Assembly: GCF_904848665.1 (NCBI RefSeq)
Contig: NZ_CAJHCQ010000012.1
Span: 124,001 to 188,000, forward strand
Direction of reading: 5' to 3'
Length of the DNA stretch: 64,000 bases
DNA from: Paraburkholderia hiiakae
GTDB taxonomy: Bacteria; Pseudomonadota; Gammaproteobacteria; Burkholderiales; Burkholderiaceae
Every line of letters begins with the position of its first letter. The stretch's first letter is position 1. Position numbers and translations under genes: made by a program. Positions 33,800 through 42,826 of the stretch are shown here, one piece after another. Below the pieces are notes generated by a model. It made no database searches and was not told where the DNA came from. It worked only from the letters and a program-made list of their open reading frames with translations.

Positions 33800-34333
33800 C
33801 TACGCGGTGGCTCCGAGACGCTGCGGCAGCGTGCCACGCGCCGAAGGCAGCAGCCAGACGAGCCACGCACCCAGCAGGCTCTGCACGAGGTAGAACAGGC
33901 TCGACACGCCGTGCAGCAAGCCAAAGCGGCTCGCATACGGCGAACTGGCCACATCCATGCCCGCGCTCATGGCCTGAACGCGCAACGCGTTCATGAACGG
34001 CTGCAGCGCGAAATAGCCGATCAGCACACATAGCAGCATGGCAGCCAGAATCCACCGCAACCGGCGATAGCCCGGCGCGCCGCGGCGCGCGAGCACGTTT
34101 GACAGCCCGAGCAGCAGCACGCCACACACCACGCCGATCATGCCTTCAAGACGAAAGAGCTGCGCGGCAAGCCCGCCGGCCACCACCCTTTCGAGGGACG
34201 CGAACAAAACGGGCGCGACCGCATAGCCGATGGTCAGCTGGCTACCGACCCACAACATGGCCAACAGCCCGAAGATCCGGTGTGGAACGAGCGAAACGGG
34301 AGCGGCGTAACCCGCCTGACTTGCGGTACTCAC
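33800..34333 (-). CDS. DUF4149 family inner-membrane protein
   Basis: A 177-residue protein with four hydrophobic segments (about residues 18-42, 62-82, 91-112, 139-163). It matches DUF4149, a membrane family of unknown function that often neighbours greA and yhbY in betaproteobacteria. It begins 12 bases after the greA stop on the same strand, so the two are probably co-transcribed. Cytoplasmic termini are likely; the role is unknown. Confidence 0.8.
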   Translation of the reverse strand: MSTASQAGYAAPVSLVPHRIFGLLAMLWVGSQLTIGYAVAPVLFASLERVVAGGLAAQLFRLEGMIGVVCGVLLLGLSNVLARRGAPGYRRLRWILAAMLLCVLIGYFALQPFMNALRVQAMSAGMDVASSPYASRFGLLHGVSSLFYLVQSLLGAWLVWLLPSARGTLPQRLGATA

Positions 34334-34345
34334 GTCGATGTGCCC

Positions 34346-34822
34346 TCAGACGTAGCGAACCTCGATGACCTCGTACTCGCGCACGCCGCTCGGGGCCTGC
34401 ACTGCGGCGACGTCGCCTTCGGACTTGCCGATCAGCGCGCGCGCGATGGGCGAACTGACCGAGATCAGGCCGTGCTCGAGGTCGGCTTCGTCGTCACCGA
34501 CGATCTGGTAGGTCACCGTCTTGCCCGAATCGAGGTCTTCGAGATCCACGGTCGAGCCGAACACCACGCGGCCGTCCGCTTCGAGCGTAGCCGGGTCGAT
34601 GATCTGCGCAGCCGCCAGCTTCGACTCGATCTCGGCAATGCGGCCTTCAATGAAGCCCTGCTTTTCCTTTGCGGCGTCGTATTCCGCGTTTTCCGACAAA
34701 TCGCCTTGCGCGCGCGCTTCCGCGATCGAATTGATGACCGCCGGACGCTCGACGGATTTCAGGCGCTGCAGCTCTCCGCGAAGTTGGTCTGCGCCGCGCT
34801 TGGTCAAGGGAATCGTGCTCAT
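34346..34822 (-). CDS. greA: Transcription elongation factor GreA
   Basis: A 158-residue GreA that rescues backtracked RNA polymerase by stimulating RNA cleavage. The coiled-coil N-terminus (TKRGADQLRGELQRLKSVERPA) ends in the acidic tip DLSENAEYDAAKE, which carries the catalytic Asp and Glu; the FKBP-like C-terminal domain follows. ATG 34822 gives exactly the family length. It lies downstream of carB with a terminator-like hairpin between, and is followed by the DUF4149 gene. Confidence 0.97.
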   Translation of the reverse strand: MSTIPLTKRGADQLRGELQRLKSVERPAVINSIAEARAQGDLSENAEYDAAKEKQGFIEGRIAEIESKLAAAQIIDPATLEADGRVVFGSTVDLEDLDSGKTVTYQIVGDDEADLEHGLISVSSPIARALIGKSEGDVAAVQAPSGVREYEVIEVRYV

Positions 34823-34895
34823 AAACAACTCGTATGGCCGGTTAGGCCCTCAATGAGGCCGCGGCACGCGCGCTGCTCGCGCACGTTGCGGCCAT

Positions 34896-34987
34896 AAAAA
34901 AAATTCCGCGGTTAAGTGCATCCTGCGAGGGCGGCCGCGCGGTCCGGCGCAGCCTGAAAACCCTGTTAGGACGCCGCTTAACCGCGG
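34896..34987 (-). terminator. Large-loop terminator-like structure between carB and greA
   Basis: Perfect 11-base arms (34906-34916 and 34977-34987; CCGCGGTTAAG against CTTAACCGCGG) bracket a 60-base interior that has its own GC-rich helices. On the minus strand the outer stem is followed by AATTTTTTTTATGG. It is 55-136 bases after the carB stop. Confidence 0.65.
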
Positions 34988-35041
34988 CACATTCAGCTTT
35001 TTTAGCCTGCCTCGTTGAGTGTTAGACAGACAATTGAAGCC

Positions 35042-38000
35042 TTAGTTTAGGCGAGCATGGAGGCCTTGTAAATCATAGACTTCCAGGTTCTTCAGGTAGC
35101 GCAGCCCCTCGACGGCCGCGCGTGCGCCCGACATCGTCGTGTAATAGGTGACCTTGTTGGCCTGCGCGCTCATGCGAATCGAACGCGAATCGGCGATCGC
35201 CGAGCGGGTTTCGTCGACGGTCGTGAAGACGAGCGAAATCTCGCCGTTCTTGATCATGTCGACGATGTGCGGACGGCCGTCCTTCACCTTGTTCACAACC
35301 TTCACCGGCACGCCGGCCGCCTCGATCGCGGCAGCCGTGCCACGCGTGGCGACGAGTCCGTAGCCAAGGTCGTGCAGCATGCGCGCGACTTCCACGGCCT
35401 TGGGTTTGTCAGCGTCCATCACGGTGATGAAGACGGTACCCGACTCCGGCAGGCGCGAGCCCGCTGCGAGTTGCGACTTGAAGAGCGCCTCGCCGAAAGT
35501 CTTGCCCACGCCCATCACTTCGCCCGTGGAACGCATTTCCGGTCCGAGCACCGGGTCGACGGTCGGGAACTTGACGAACGGGAACACCGCTTCCTTCACG
35601 CTGAAGTACGGCGGCACAACTTCCTTCGTCACGCCCTGATCCACCAGCTTCTGTCCGACCATCGCACGCGCCGCGATCTTCGCGAGCGGCAGGCTGGTCG
35701 CCTTCGAGACATACGGCACCGTACGCGAGGCGCGCGGATTCACTTCCAGCACGTAGATGATGTCCTTCTTCGAACCGTCATCCTGCGGGACTTGCTGGAT
35801 CGCGAACTGCACGTTCATCAGGCCGATCACGTTCAGCGCCTTGGCCATCGCGGCGGTTTGACGCTTGAGCTCGTCAACCGTTTCCTGCGACAGCGAATAC
35901 GGCGGCAGCGAGCAAGCCGAATCGCCCGAATGCACGCCAGCCTGTTCGATGTGCTCCATCACACCGCCGATGAACACGTCGGTACCATCGGAGATGCAGT
36001 CCACGTCGCATTCGATCGCGTCGTTCAGGAAGCGGTCGAGCAGCACCGGCGAATCGTTCGACACCTTCACGGCCTCGCGCATATAGCGCTCGAGGTCGCG
36101 CGGCTCGTGGACGATTTCCATCGCGCGGCCGCCCAGCACGTACGACGGACGCACGACGAGCGGGTAACCGATTTCGTCGGCGAGCTTGAGCGCTTCGTCT
36201 TCGGCGCGCGCGGTGCGGTTCGGCGGCTGACGCAGGTTCAGGTCCTGCAGCAGCTTCTGGAAACGCTCGCGGTCTTCGGCTGCGTCGATCATGTCAGGCG
36301 ACGTGCCGACGATGGGCACGCCGTTCGCCTCGAGATCGAGCGCGAGCTTCAGCGGCGTCTGCCCGCCGTACTGCACGATCACGCCAACCGGCTTTTCGAG
36401 GTCCACGACTTCGAGCACGTCTTCGAGCGTGAGCGGCTCGAAGTACAGGCGGTCGGACGTGTCGTAGTCGGTCGACACCGTTTCCGGGTTGCAGTTGACC
36501 ATGATCGTTTCGTAGCCGTCTTCGCGCATGGCGAGCGCGGCGTGCACGCAGCAGTAGTCGAACTCGATACCCTGACCGATCCGGTTCGGGCCGCCGCCCA
36601 GCACCATGATCTTCTTGTTGTTTGTCGGGTTGGCCTCGCACTCTTCCTCGTAGGTCGAGTACATGTAGGCGGTCTTGGTGGCGAACTCGGCCGCGCAGGT
36701 GTCCACGCGCTTGTACACCGGGCGCACGTTCAGCTCGATACGGCGGCGGCGCACGTCGGTCGCGTTGCTGCCGAGCAGCTTCGCGAGACGACGATCCGAG
36801 AAACCGCTTTGCTTGAGGTAACGCAGCTCGTCCTTCGTGAGGCTCGCGAGCGTGCGGCCACGGGCGGCCTCTTCCTTCTTGACGATCTCTTCGATCTGCG
36901 CGAGGAACCAAGGGTCGATCGCGGTTTCTTCGAAGATCTCTTCGCGCGTCATGCCCACGCGGAACGCGTCGCCCACGAACCAGATGCGGTCCGGGCCAGC
37001 TTCGCCGATCTCGCGGATGATCTCGTCGCGGCTCGTGGTCTTTTCGTCCAGACCGTCGACGCCGACTTCAAGACCGCGCAGCGCCTTCTGGAACGACTCC
37101 TGGAACGTGCGGCCGATGGCCATCACTTCGCCCACCGACTTCATCTGCGTGGTGAGGCGCGGGTCGGCTTCGCGGAACTTCTCGAACGCGAAACGCGGAA
37201 TCTTCGTCACGACGTAGTCGATGGTCGGCTCAAACGATGCCGGCGTCTGACCGCCCGTGATTTCGTTCTTCAACTCATCGAGCGTGTAGCCCACTGCCAG
37301 CTTCGCCGCGACCTTGGCGATCGGGAAACCCGTAGCCTTCGAGGCGAGCGCCGACGAACGCGAGACGCGCGGGTTCATTTCGATCACGATCATGCGGCCC
37401 GTGCGCGGGTCGATCGAGAACTGGACGTTCGAGCCGCCCGTGTCCACGCCAATCTCGCGCAGCACAGCCAGCGAGGCGTCGCGCAGGATCTGATATTCCT
37501 TGTCCGTGAGCGTCTGCGCCGGCGCGACCGTGATCGAGTCGCCGGTGTGGATGCCCATCGGGTCGAGGTTTTCGATCGAGCAGACGATGATGCAGTTGTC
37601 CGCCTTGTCGCGGACCACTTCCATCTCGTATTCCTTCCAGCCGAGCAGCGATTCTTCGATCAGCAGTTCGCGCGTAGGCGACAGATCGAGACCGCGCTTG
37701 CAGATCTCTTCGAATTCTTCGCGGTTGTACGCGATGCCGCCGCCCGAGCCGCCGAGCGTGAACGACGGACGGATCACGACCGGGTAGCCGCCACTGCCGG
37801 TGGCTTCGGCGATTTCGCCTTGCACCTTGAGCGCCTCTTCCATCGAGTGCGCGACGCCCGACTTCGCCGAACCCAGACCGATCTTGGTCATCGCGTCCTT
37901 GAACTTCTGGCGGTCTTCGGCCTTGTCGATGGCTTCCGGCGAAGCGCCGATCAACTCGACGTTGTACTTCTTCAGCACGCCATGGTGATGCAGGTCGAGC

Positions 38001-38296
38001 GCGCAGTTCAGCGCGGTCTGGCCGCCCATCGTCGGCAGGATCGCGTCGGGGCGCTCCTTCTCGATGATGCGCTCCACCACTTCCCACGTGATCGGCTCGA
38101 TGTAGGTGACGTCGGCCGTGTTCGGGTCGGTCATGATCGTCGCCGGATTGCTGTTGACGAGGATGACCTTGTAGCCTTCTTCACGCAGCGCCTTGCATGC
38201 CTGCGCGCCCGAATAGTCGAACTCGCACGCCTGGCCGATGATGATCGGACCCGCGCCGATGATGAGAATGCTCTTGATGTCTGTCCGCTTGGGCAT
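35042..38296 (-). CDS. carB: Carbamoyl-phosphate synthase large subunit CarB
   Basis: A 1084-residue enzyme that makes carbamoyl phosphate for arginine and pyrimidine synthesis from bicarbonate, ammonia delivered by CarA and two ATP. Two ATP-grasp halves are visible (first near residues 1-400, GGSGGGIAYN; second near 555-940, GGRAMEIV), joined by an oligomerisation region, and a C-terminal MGS-like allosteric domain begins near residue 945 (VFITVMDADKPKAVEVA). Length matches E. coli CarB (1073). It lies 149 bases downstream of carA on the same strand. Confidence 0.98.
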   Translation of the reverse strand: MPKRTDIKSILIIGAGPIIIGQACEFDYSGAQACKALREEGYKVILVNSNPATIMTDPNTADVTYIEPITWEVVERIIEKERPDAILPTMGGQTALNCALDLHHHGVLKKYNVELIGASPEAIDKAEDRQKFKDAMTKIGLGSAKSGVAHSMEEALKVQGEIAEATGSGGYPVVIRPSFTLGGSGGGIAYNREEFEEICKRGLDLSPTRELLIEESLLGWKEYEMEVVRDKADNCIIVCSIENLDPMGIHTGDSITVAPAQTLTDKEYQILRDASLAVLREIGVDTGGSNVQFSIDPRTGRMIVIEMNPRVSRSSALASKATGFPIAKVAAKLAVGYTLDELKNEITGGQTPASFEPTIDYVVTKIPRFAFEKFREADPRLTTQMKSVGEVMAIGRTFQESFQKALRGLEVGVDGLDEKTTSRDEIIREIGEAGPDRIWFVGDAFRVGMTREEIFEETAIDPWFLAQIEEIVKKEEAARGRTLASLTKDELRYLKQSGFSDRRLAKLLGSNATDVRRRRIELNVRPVYKRVDTCAAEFATKTAYMYSTYEEECEANPTNNKKIMVLGGGPNRIGQGIEFDYCCVHAALAMREDGYETIMVNCNPETVSTDYDTSDRLYFEPLTLEDVLEVVDLEKPVGVIVQYGGQTPLKLALDLEANGVPIVGTSPDMIDAAEDRERFQKLLQDLNLRQPPNRTARAEDEALKLADEIGYPLVVRPSYVLGGRAMEIVHEPRDLERYMREAVKVSNDSPVLLDRFLNDAIECDVDCISDGTDVFIGGVMEHIEQAGVHSGDSACSLPPYSLSQETVDELKRQTAAMAKALNVIGLMNVQFAIQQVPQDDGSKKDIIYVLEVNPRASRTVPYVSKATSLPLAKIAARAMVGQKLVDQGVTKEVVPPYFSVKEAVFPFVKFPTVDPVLGPEMRSTGEVMGVGKTFGEALFKSQLAAGSRLPESGTVFITVMDADKPKAVEVARMLHDLGYGLVATRGTAAAIEAAGVPVKVVNKVKDGRPHIVDMIKNGEISLVFTTVDETRSAIADSRSIRMSAQANKVTYYTTMSGARAAVEGLRYLKNLEVYDLQGLHARLN

Positions 38297-38445
38297 AACG
38301 CTCTCGCTAAATATTCCTGTGTCTTTTGCGTCTGGCGGCTGACTTCTTGCCGCCCGGGTGCGCGCGTGGGCCGTGTCTGCAAACTACGTCAAACCGGCTC
38401 GCTGCGCACCCTGCTCTGCTCTTTCGCTTCAACTCTGCGCGGCGC

Positions 38446-39582
38446 TTACGCCTTTGCCTTGTCCATCAGCGCCGTGAAGCGGTCGAACAGATAGCCGATG
38501 TCCTGCGGGCCCGGCGATGCTTCCGGGTGCCCCTGGAAGCAGAACGCGGGCTTGTCGGTCAACTCAAACCCTTGCAGCGTGCCGTCGAACAGCGACACGT
38601 GCGTGACGCGCGCGTTCGCGGGCAGCGTGGCGGCGTCCACCGCGAAGCCGTGGTTCTGCGACGTGATGACAACGCGGCCGTCGGCAAGATCCTTGACCGG
38701 GTGGTTCGCGCCGTGGTGGCCCGTCTTCATCTTCAGAGTCTTCGCGCCCACGGCGAGACCCATGATCTGGTGACCGAGGCAGATGCCGAACGTCGGGATG
38801 CCGCGCTCGATGAAGGCTTGCGTCGCCTTGATCGCGTAGTCGCAGGGTTCCGGATCGCCGGGGCCGTTCGAGAGGAACACGCCGTCCGGGTTCAGTGCGA
38901 ATGCGTCTTCAGCTGTTGATTGCGCCGGCAGCACCGTGACGTCGCAGCCGCGTTCGGCCAGCATGCGCAGGATGTTCTGCTTCACACCGTAGTCGAACGC
39001 CACGACCTTGTACTTAGGCGCCGACTGCGTGCGGTACCCTTCGCCCAGGCGCCATTCCGTGGTGTTCCACTGATACGGCTTTTCGGTCGACACGACCTTG
39101 GCGAGGTCCATGCCCGCGAGGCCCGGAAACGAGCGCGCGAGTTCGATGGCCTTCGCTTCGTCGTCGGAACCAGCGAGGATCGCGCCGTTCTGCGCGCCCT
39201 TGTCGCGCAGGATACGCGTGAGCTTGCGCGTATCGATGCCGGCGATGGCGACCACGCCTTCGTCCTTCAGATACTGACCGAGCGTGCGCTCCATGCGGAA
39301 ATTCGAGGCGAGCGCGGGCAGGTCGCGGATGATCAGACCGGCGGCATGGACTTTCGTGGCTTCGACGTCTTCGGCATTGACGCCGACGTTGCCGATATGC
39401 GGATACGTGAGGGTGACGATCTGGCGAGCGTAGCTCGGGTCGGTCAGGATTTCCTGATAACCGGTGATGGCCGTGTTGAACACGACTTCACCGATTGTAT
39501 GACCCGGCGCGCCGATCGAGTAACCACGAAAGACCGTGCCGTCGGCGAGCGCGAGCAGAGCGGGAGAGAATGACGGCAACAC
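38446..39582 (-). CDS. carA: Carbamoyl-phosphate synthase small subunit CarA
   Basis: A 378-residue glutaminase subunit that feeds ammonia to CarB. The N-terminal CPSase domain (LALADGTVFRGYSIG) precedes a class I glutamine amidotransferase domain with nucleophile Cys in FGICLGHQIMG and the catalytic His/Glu in FCFQGHPEASPGP. The start is GTG 39582, with AAGGAG 6 bases upstream. The transcript appears to begin near 39870, leaving a 290-base leader. Confidence 0.97.
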   Translation of the reverse strand: MLPSFSPALLALADGTVFRGYSIGAPGHTIGEVVFNTAITGYQEILTDPSYARQIVTLTYPHIGNVGVNAEDVEATKVHAAGLIIRDLPALASNFRMERTLGQYLKDEGVVAIAGIDTRKLTRILRDKGAQNGAILAGSDDEAKAIELARSFPGLAGMDLAKVVSTEKPYQWNTTEWRLGEGYRTQSAPKYKVVAFDYGVKQNILRMLAERGCDVTVLPAQSTAEDAFALNPDGVFLSNGPGDPEPCDYAIKATQAFIERGIPTFGICLGHQIMGLAVGAKTLKMKTGHHGANHPVKDLADGRVVITSQNHGFAVDAATLPANARVTHVSLFDGTLQGFELTDKPAFCFQGHPEASPGPQDIGYLFDRFTALMDKAKA

Positions 39583-39870
39583 GGGAGACTCCTTGGGGGA
39601 GCACCCTGTGCCGACCTGTTATCCGACGTTGCGATCTTGCGACCTGAGAGCGGCTGCGGCGTCGGCATCCTTTTCCGTGAAGGTCAGGATGCGCGCGCGG
39701 CGCACTCGCTACGCGACGTCTTCGTGCGGTCGGCCGTTGTGGCGCCGGGCCACGAGCGCGCGTTTGCGACGCAGGATCGGGCGGCAGCCGGCCAGTTGAC
39801 GATGAAGCGCGGGCGGCGGATGAACGGATGGGAAGAGGTAGGCGCTAGGGTGCGGGTTGATAAGCTCAAA
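39583..39870 (-). other. Long 5' leader of carA without a supported gene
   Basis: Between the predicted transcription start and carA lie about 290 bases. No convincing ORF or hairpin-plus-T attenuator is seen, but one inverted pair CCGACG/CGTCGG (about 38 bases apart) is present near the carA end. It may hold a post-transcriptional control element. Confidence 0.4.
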
Positions 39871-39877
39871 CCTTGAA

Positions 39878-39907
39878 ATTATAGCGCGAAAGTCACCTTT
39901 CCTTCAA
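39878..39907 (-). promoter_or_regulatory. Sigma-70 promoter upstream of carA
   Basis: On the minus strand TTGAAG and TATAAT are separated by 18 bases, a near-consensus sigma-70 promoter. It is the best promoter in the 577-base spacer between mltD and carA. Confidence 0.7.
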
Positions 39908-40042
39908 ATTCCAGGATGACGCTGGCGACGGGGAGCGTGCTCGCAGCCCGGTGCGCGGCCCTTTCAACTATAGCGGGCGCGGGCGTGGCGGCAAGCGCCG
40001 CCCGCTCGAAATCGCGTCGCCAGTTTTTGGCACCTACCAACG

Positions 40043-40073
40043 AAAACGCCGCCACCTGGCGGGGTGACGGCGT
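40043..40073 (-). terminator. Terminator of mltD
   Basis: On the minus strand the 11-base arms ACGCCGTCACC and GGTGGCGGCGT (one G-T wobble) with a 6-base loop are followed by TTTC, 87 bases after the mltD stop. Confidence 0.75.
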
Positions 40074-40159
40074 CAAACACAACAAAAACGGAAAAGTGAT
40101 CGGAGCGAAATACCATGCGCTGCCCCCGCAACGCATGTTTGAGCACCCTTCGCCAGCCG

Positions 40160-41803
40160 CTATTTTGTCTGGTGCTTCTGCGCGTGGGTTTCGGCCTTCG
40201 GGCGGCTTGCCGCACCCTTCGACGCCTTGCTGGGCGCAGCGCTGACCGTCCTGGCCTTGACCGGTTCGGAAACCTTCACGACCTCGGTGTGCGCGCGACC
40301 GTGCTTCTTATCGTATCGCGACTTCGACCCGGTGTCTGCAACGCGGGTGCCAATTCGCTGCACGCCACCGCCAGAAACGTTCGTTGCCAGACGTTCTGGC
40401 CCCGGTTCGCTCGGCATTGCCTTGTTGACCGGCACGTGCAACACCAGCACCTGGCCCGGCGCGACGTAGTCGCGATGAGTCTTGTTCCACGCCTTCAACT
40501 GACCGAGCGAGACGCCATAGCGGCTCGCCACCGTTTCCATCGACTGCTTGCGGCGCACGCGGATCAGCATCTTGCGCGTGTCGGGCACATCCGGCTCCAT
40601 GGCCAGCACGGCGCTTTCCGCCACGTCGGCGCTGATGTCCTCGTCGTCGCCATCGTCGGTGCGTGGCACCACGAGCGTCGAGCCCGCCTTCAGGCGCATG
40701 CCTGCAGGAATCTTGTTCACCGACATCAGCGTGTCGGCGTCCACGCCGATCTTCTGCGCGATCGCGGCCGGTGTGGTGCGCGAGTCTGTCGTGTAGACGG
40801 TCCAGGAGGAAAGCTGGCCGGAATACGCCTTCAAATTGCGCTCAAATGCGCTCGCGTTGTCGAACGGCAGCAGGATCTGCGGGTCGGTCGCGCCGAGAAT
40901 CACAGGCTTCTTGAACGACGGATTGAGCGAGCGGAACTCGTCGGTCGTCATGTTCGCGAGCTTGGCGGCGACGTCCACGTCGATGTCGTGCGAGGTCGTG
41001 ACCGTGACGAAATACGGGTGGTTCGGAATGGACGGCAGCGTAAGCCCGTACTGCTGCGGGTTCATCACGATGTTCTTGACCGCCTGCAGCTTCGGCACGT
41101 AGTTACGCGTTTCGTTGGGCATGCGCAGGCTTTGGTAGTCGGTGGGCAAACCCGCCGCCTCGTTGCGCGCGATCGCACGCTGCACGTTCCCCTCGCCCCA
41201 GTTGTAAGCGGCAAGCGCGAGATACCAGTCGCCGAACATGTCGTGCAGGCGCGAGAGGTAGTCGAGCGCGGCGCTGGTCGAGGCCAGCACGTCGCGGCGC
41301 TCGTCCTGCCACATGTTCTGCTTGAGGTTATAGGTGCGGCCCGTGCCCGGCACGAATTGCCACATGCCGGCAGCCTTCGCGACCGACAGCGCCTGCGGGT
41401 TATACGCGGATTCGATGAACGGCAGCAGCGCGAGCTCGGTGGGCATGTGGCGCGCCTCGAGCTCTTCGACGATGTGATAGAGGTACTTCTGCGAACGCTC
41501 GGTCATGCGCGCCACGTAGTCGGGCCGCTGGGCGTACCAGTTGGCGTTCATGTCGACGAGGTCGCTCTGCAGGTCGGGCATCTGGAAGCCGCGACGAATG
41601 CGCGCCCAGAGGTCGGCGTCGGGACTCGTGAGCTGATCGACGGAGCCTTGATCGACGTTAATGGTTTCCTTCGCAGCGGAGGTCTTACGAATGAGGTCGG
41701 CGTTGGCCTGGGCGTTGGCTGGTGCTAGAGAACTCGCAGACGGTCCCCCACTCGCACAGGCGGCGAGCATGAGGACCAGCAGCGCACTGATTATGAATCG
41801 CAT
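40160..41803 (-). CDS. mltD: Membrane-bound lytic murein transglycosylase D
   Basis: A 547-residue lipoprotein with a lipobox LAAC (Cys16) that anchors it in the envelope. The SLT domain carries catalytic Glu in LPFIESAYNPQALSVAKAAG and MWQFVPGTGRTYNL. Two LysM repeats follow (about residues 345-395 and 420-465), which bind peptidoglycan. A basic, low-complexity tail ends the protein. MltD cleaves glycan strands to form anhydromuropeptides. It is next to gloB on the same strand, an order also known in E. coli. Confidence 0.94.
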   Translation of the reverse strand: MRFIISALLVLMLAACASGGPSASSLAPANAQANADLIRKTSAAKETINVDQGSVDQLTSPDADLWARIRRGFQMPDLQSDLVDMNANWYAQRPDYVARMTERSQKYLYHIVEELEARHMPTELALLPFIESAYNPQALSVAKAAGMWQFVPGTGRTYNLKQNMWQDERRDVLASTSAALDYLSRLHDMFGDWYLALAAYNWGEGNVQRAIARNEAAGLPTDYQSLRMPNETRNYVPKLQAVKNIVMNPQQYGLTLPSIPNHPYFVTVTTSHDIDVDVAAKLANMTTDEFRSLNPSFKKPVILGATDPQILLPFDNASAFERNLKAYSGQLSSWTVYTTDSRTTPAAIAQKIGVDADTLMSVNKIPAGMRLKAGSTLVVPRTDDGDDEDISADVAESAVLAMEPDVPDTRKMLIRVRRKQSMETVASRYGVSLGQLKAWNKTHRDYVAPGQVLVLHVPVNKAMPSEPGPERLATNVSGGGVQRIGTRVADTGSKSRYDKKHGRAHTEVVKVSEPVKARTVSAAPSKASKGAASRPKAETHAQKHQTK

Positions 41804-41957
41804 GAAAATCTACATCCGCATGGCTGGAATTTGCAGCCGATAGTACGGAACGTGTCGGTTTCCGTCAATCGGAATTATTGGAAAAAAATCCATGAAATCC
41901 GCAGCTTGGGCGTGATTCCATACGATTGGGTTGAGCATGCCCCCTGACCGCGGTGGG

Positions 41958-42806
41958 TCAGCGGAACCGATTCTTCCATTCACGCATCATCGCGAAAGCA
42001 GCCAGCCGGTCCGGCACCGATTCGTGCAACGCCTCGGTGAGCGCGGCTTGCACCGCCGCATCGCTCGCGCGCAGGAACGGATTGACGGCGCGCTCGTGCG
42101 CGATCGTCGTAGGCAGCGTCGGCACGCCGCGCTCGCGCAGCGCCGCCGCCTCGCGGCTCCATTCACGCAGATCGGCGTTTTCGGGATCGCAGGCGAGCGC
42201 GAACCGAATGTTCGACAACGTATATTCGTGTGCGCAGTGCACGTGAGTATTGCCGGGCAGCGCCGCGAGCGCGTCGAGCGAGTCGAGCATCTGCGCGGGC
42301 GTACCCTCGAAGAGGCGGCCGCAGCCGCAGGCAAAGAGCGTGTCGCCGCAGAACACGTGCGGCGTGCCGTTGGCATCTGACGCCTGGAAATAGGCGATGT
42401 GGCCGCGCGTGTGGCCTGGCACGTCGATCACCGTAAAGTCGAGCGCGGGGGCTTCCAGATGGACGGCGTCTCCACCCTTCACGCGTGTGACGAGCGGGTC
42501 GAGCGGGCCAAGCGCCTCGCCCGCTGGGCCGTACACGGGCAAATGAGCAGGCACGCGGGCGTCGGAGAGCAGGTCCGCCACACCGCCGACGTGGTCGTTG
42601 TGGTGATGGGTGAGTAAAATAGCGGCGAGCCGCCAGCCGCGTTTCGCGAGGTACGCGCGAACCGGCGCGGCGTCGCCCGGATCGACGGCAACGGCATTCT
42701 GGCCGTCCGAGACGACCCAGATGTAATTGTCTTCAAAAGCCGGAACCGGTACGTACTCGTAGGCGCACGCATCGCTCGGACGCGCGTACTCAAGCGGACT
42801 CTTCAT
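41958..42806 (-). CDS. gloB: Hydroxyacylglutathione hydrolase (glyoxalase II)
   Basis: A 282-residue metallo-beta-lactamase-fold hydrolase that splits S-lactoylglutathione, the second step of methylglyoxal detoxification. The metal motif LTHHHNDHVGG (THxHxDH), further His in VPGHTRGHIAY, Asp in FCGDTLFACGCGRLFEGT and HCAHEYTLSN are intact. The protein is about 25 residues longer at the N-terminus than E. coli GloB. It is divergent from the methyltransferase gene with only 20 bases between start codons. Confidence 0.94.
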   Translation of the reverse strand: MKSPLEYARPSDACAYEYVPVPAFEDNYIWVVSDGQNAVAVDPGDAAPVRAYLAKRGWRLAAILLTHHHNDHVGGVADLLSDARVPAHLPVYGPAGEALGPLDPLVTRVKGGDAVHLEAPALDFTVIDVPGHTRGHIAYFQASDANGTPHVFCGDTLFACGCGRLFEGTPAQMLDSLDALAALPGNTHVHCAHEYTLSNIRFALACDPENADLREWSREAAALRERGVPTLPTTIAHERAVNPFLRASDAAVQAALTEALHESVPDRLAAFAMMREWKNRFR

Positions 42807-42826
42807 GGGGCGACGTATTCTTCGAC

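Noticed and set aside
35267..38494. A 1075-codon open frame on the plus strand opposite carB, and similar long frames opposite pstC, the FAD oxidoreductase and dnaE2
   Set aside because: They are antisense shadows caused by strong GC bias at third codon positions; the opposite genes are clear family members and the shadow translations have no domain signature.
39583..40159. Short ORFs in the carA leader and mltD-carA spacer
   Set aside because: No ribosome site, low family resemblance and they overlap the promoter or terminator of flanking genes.
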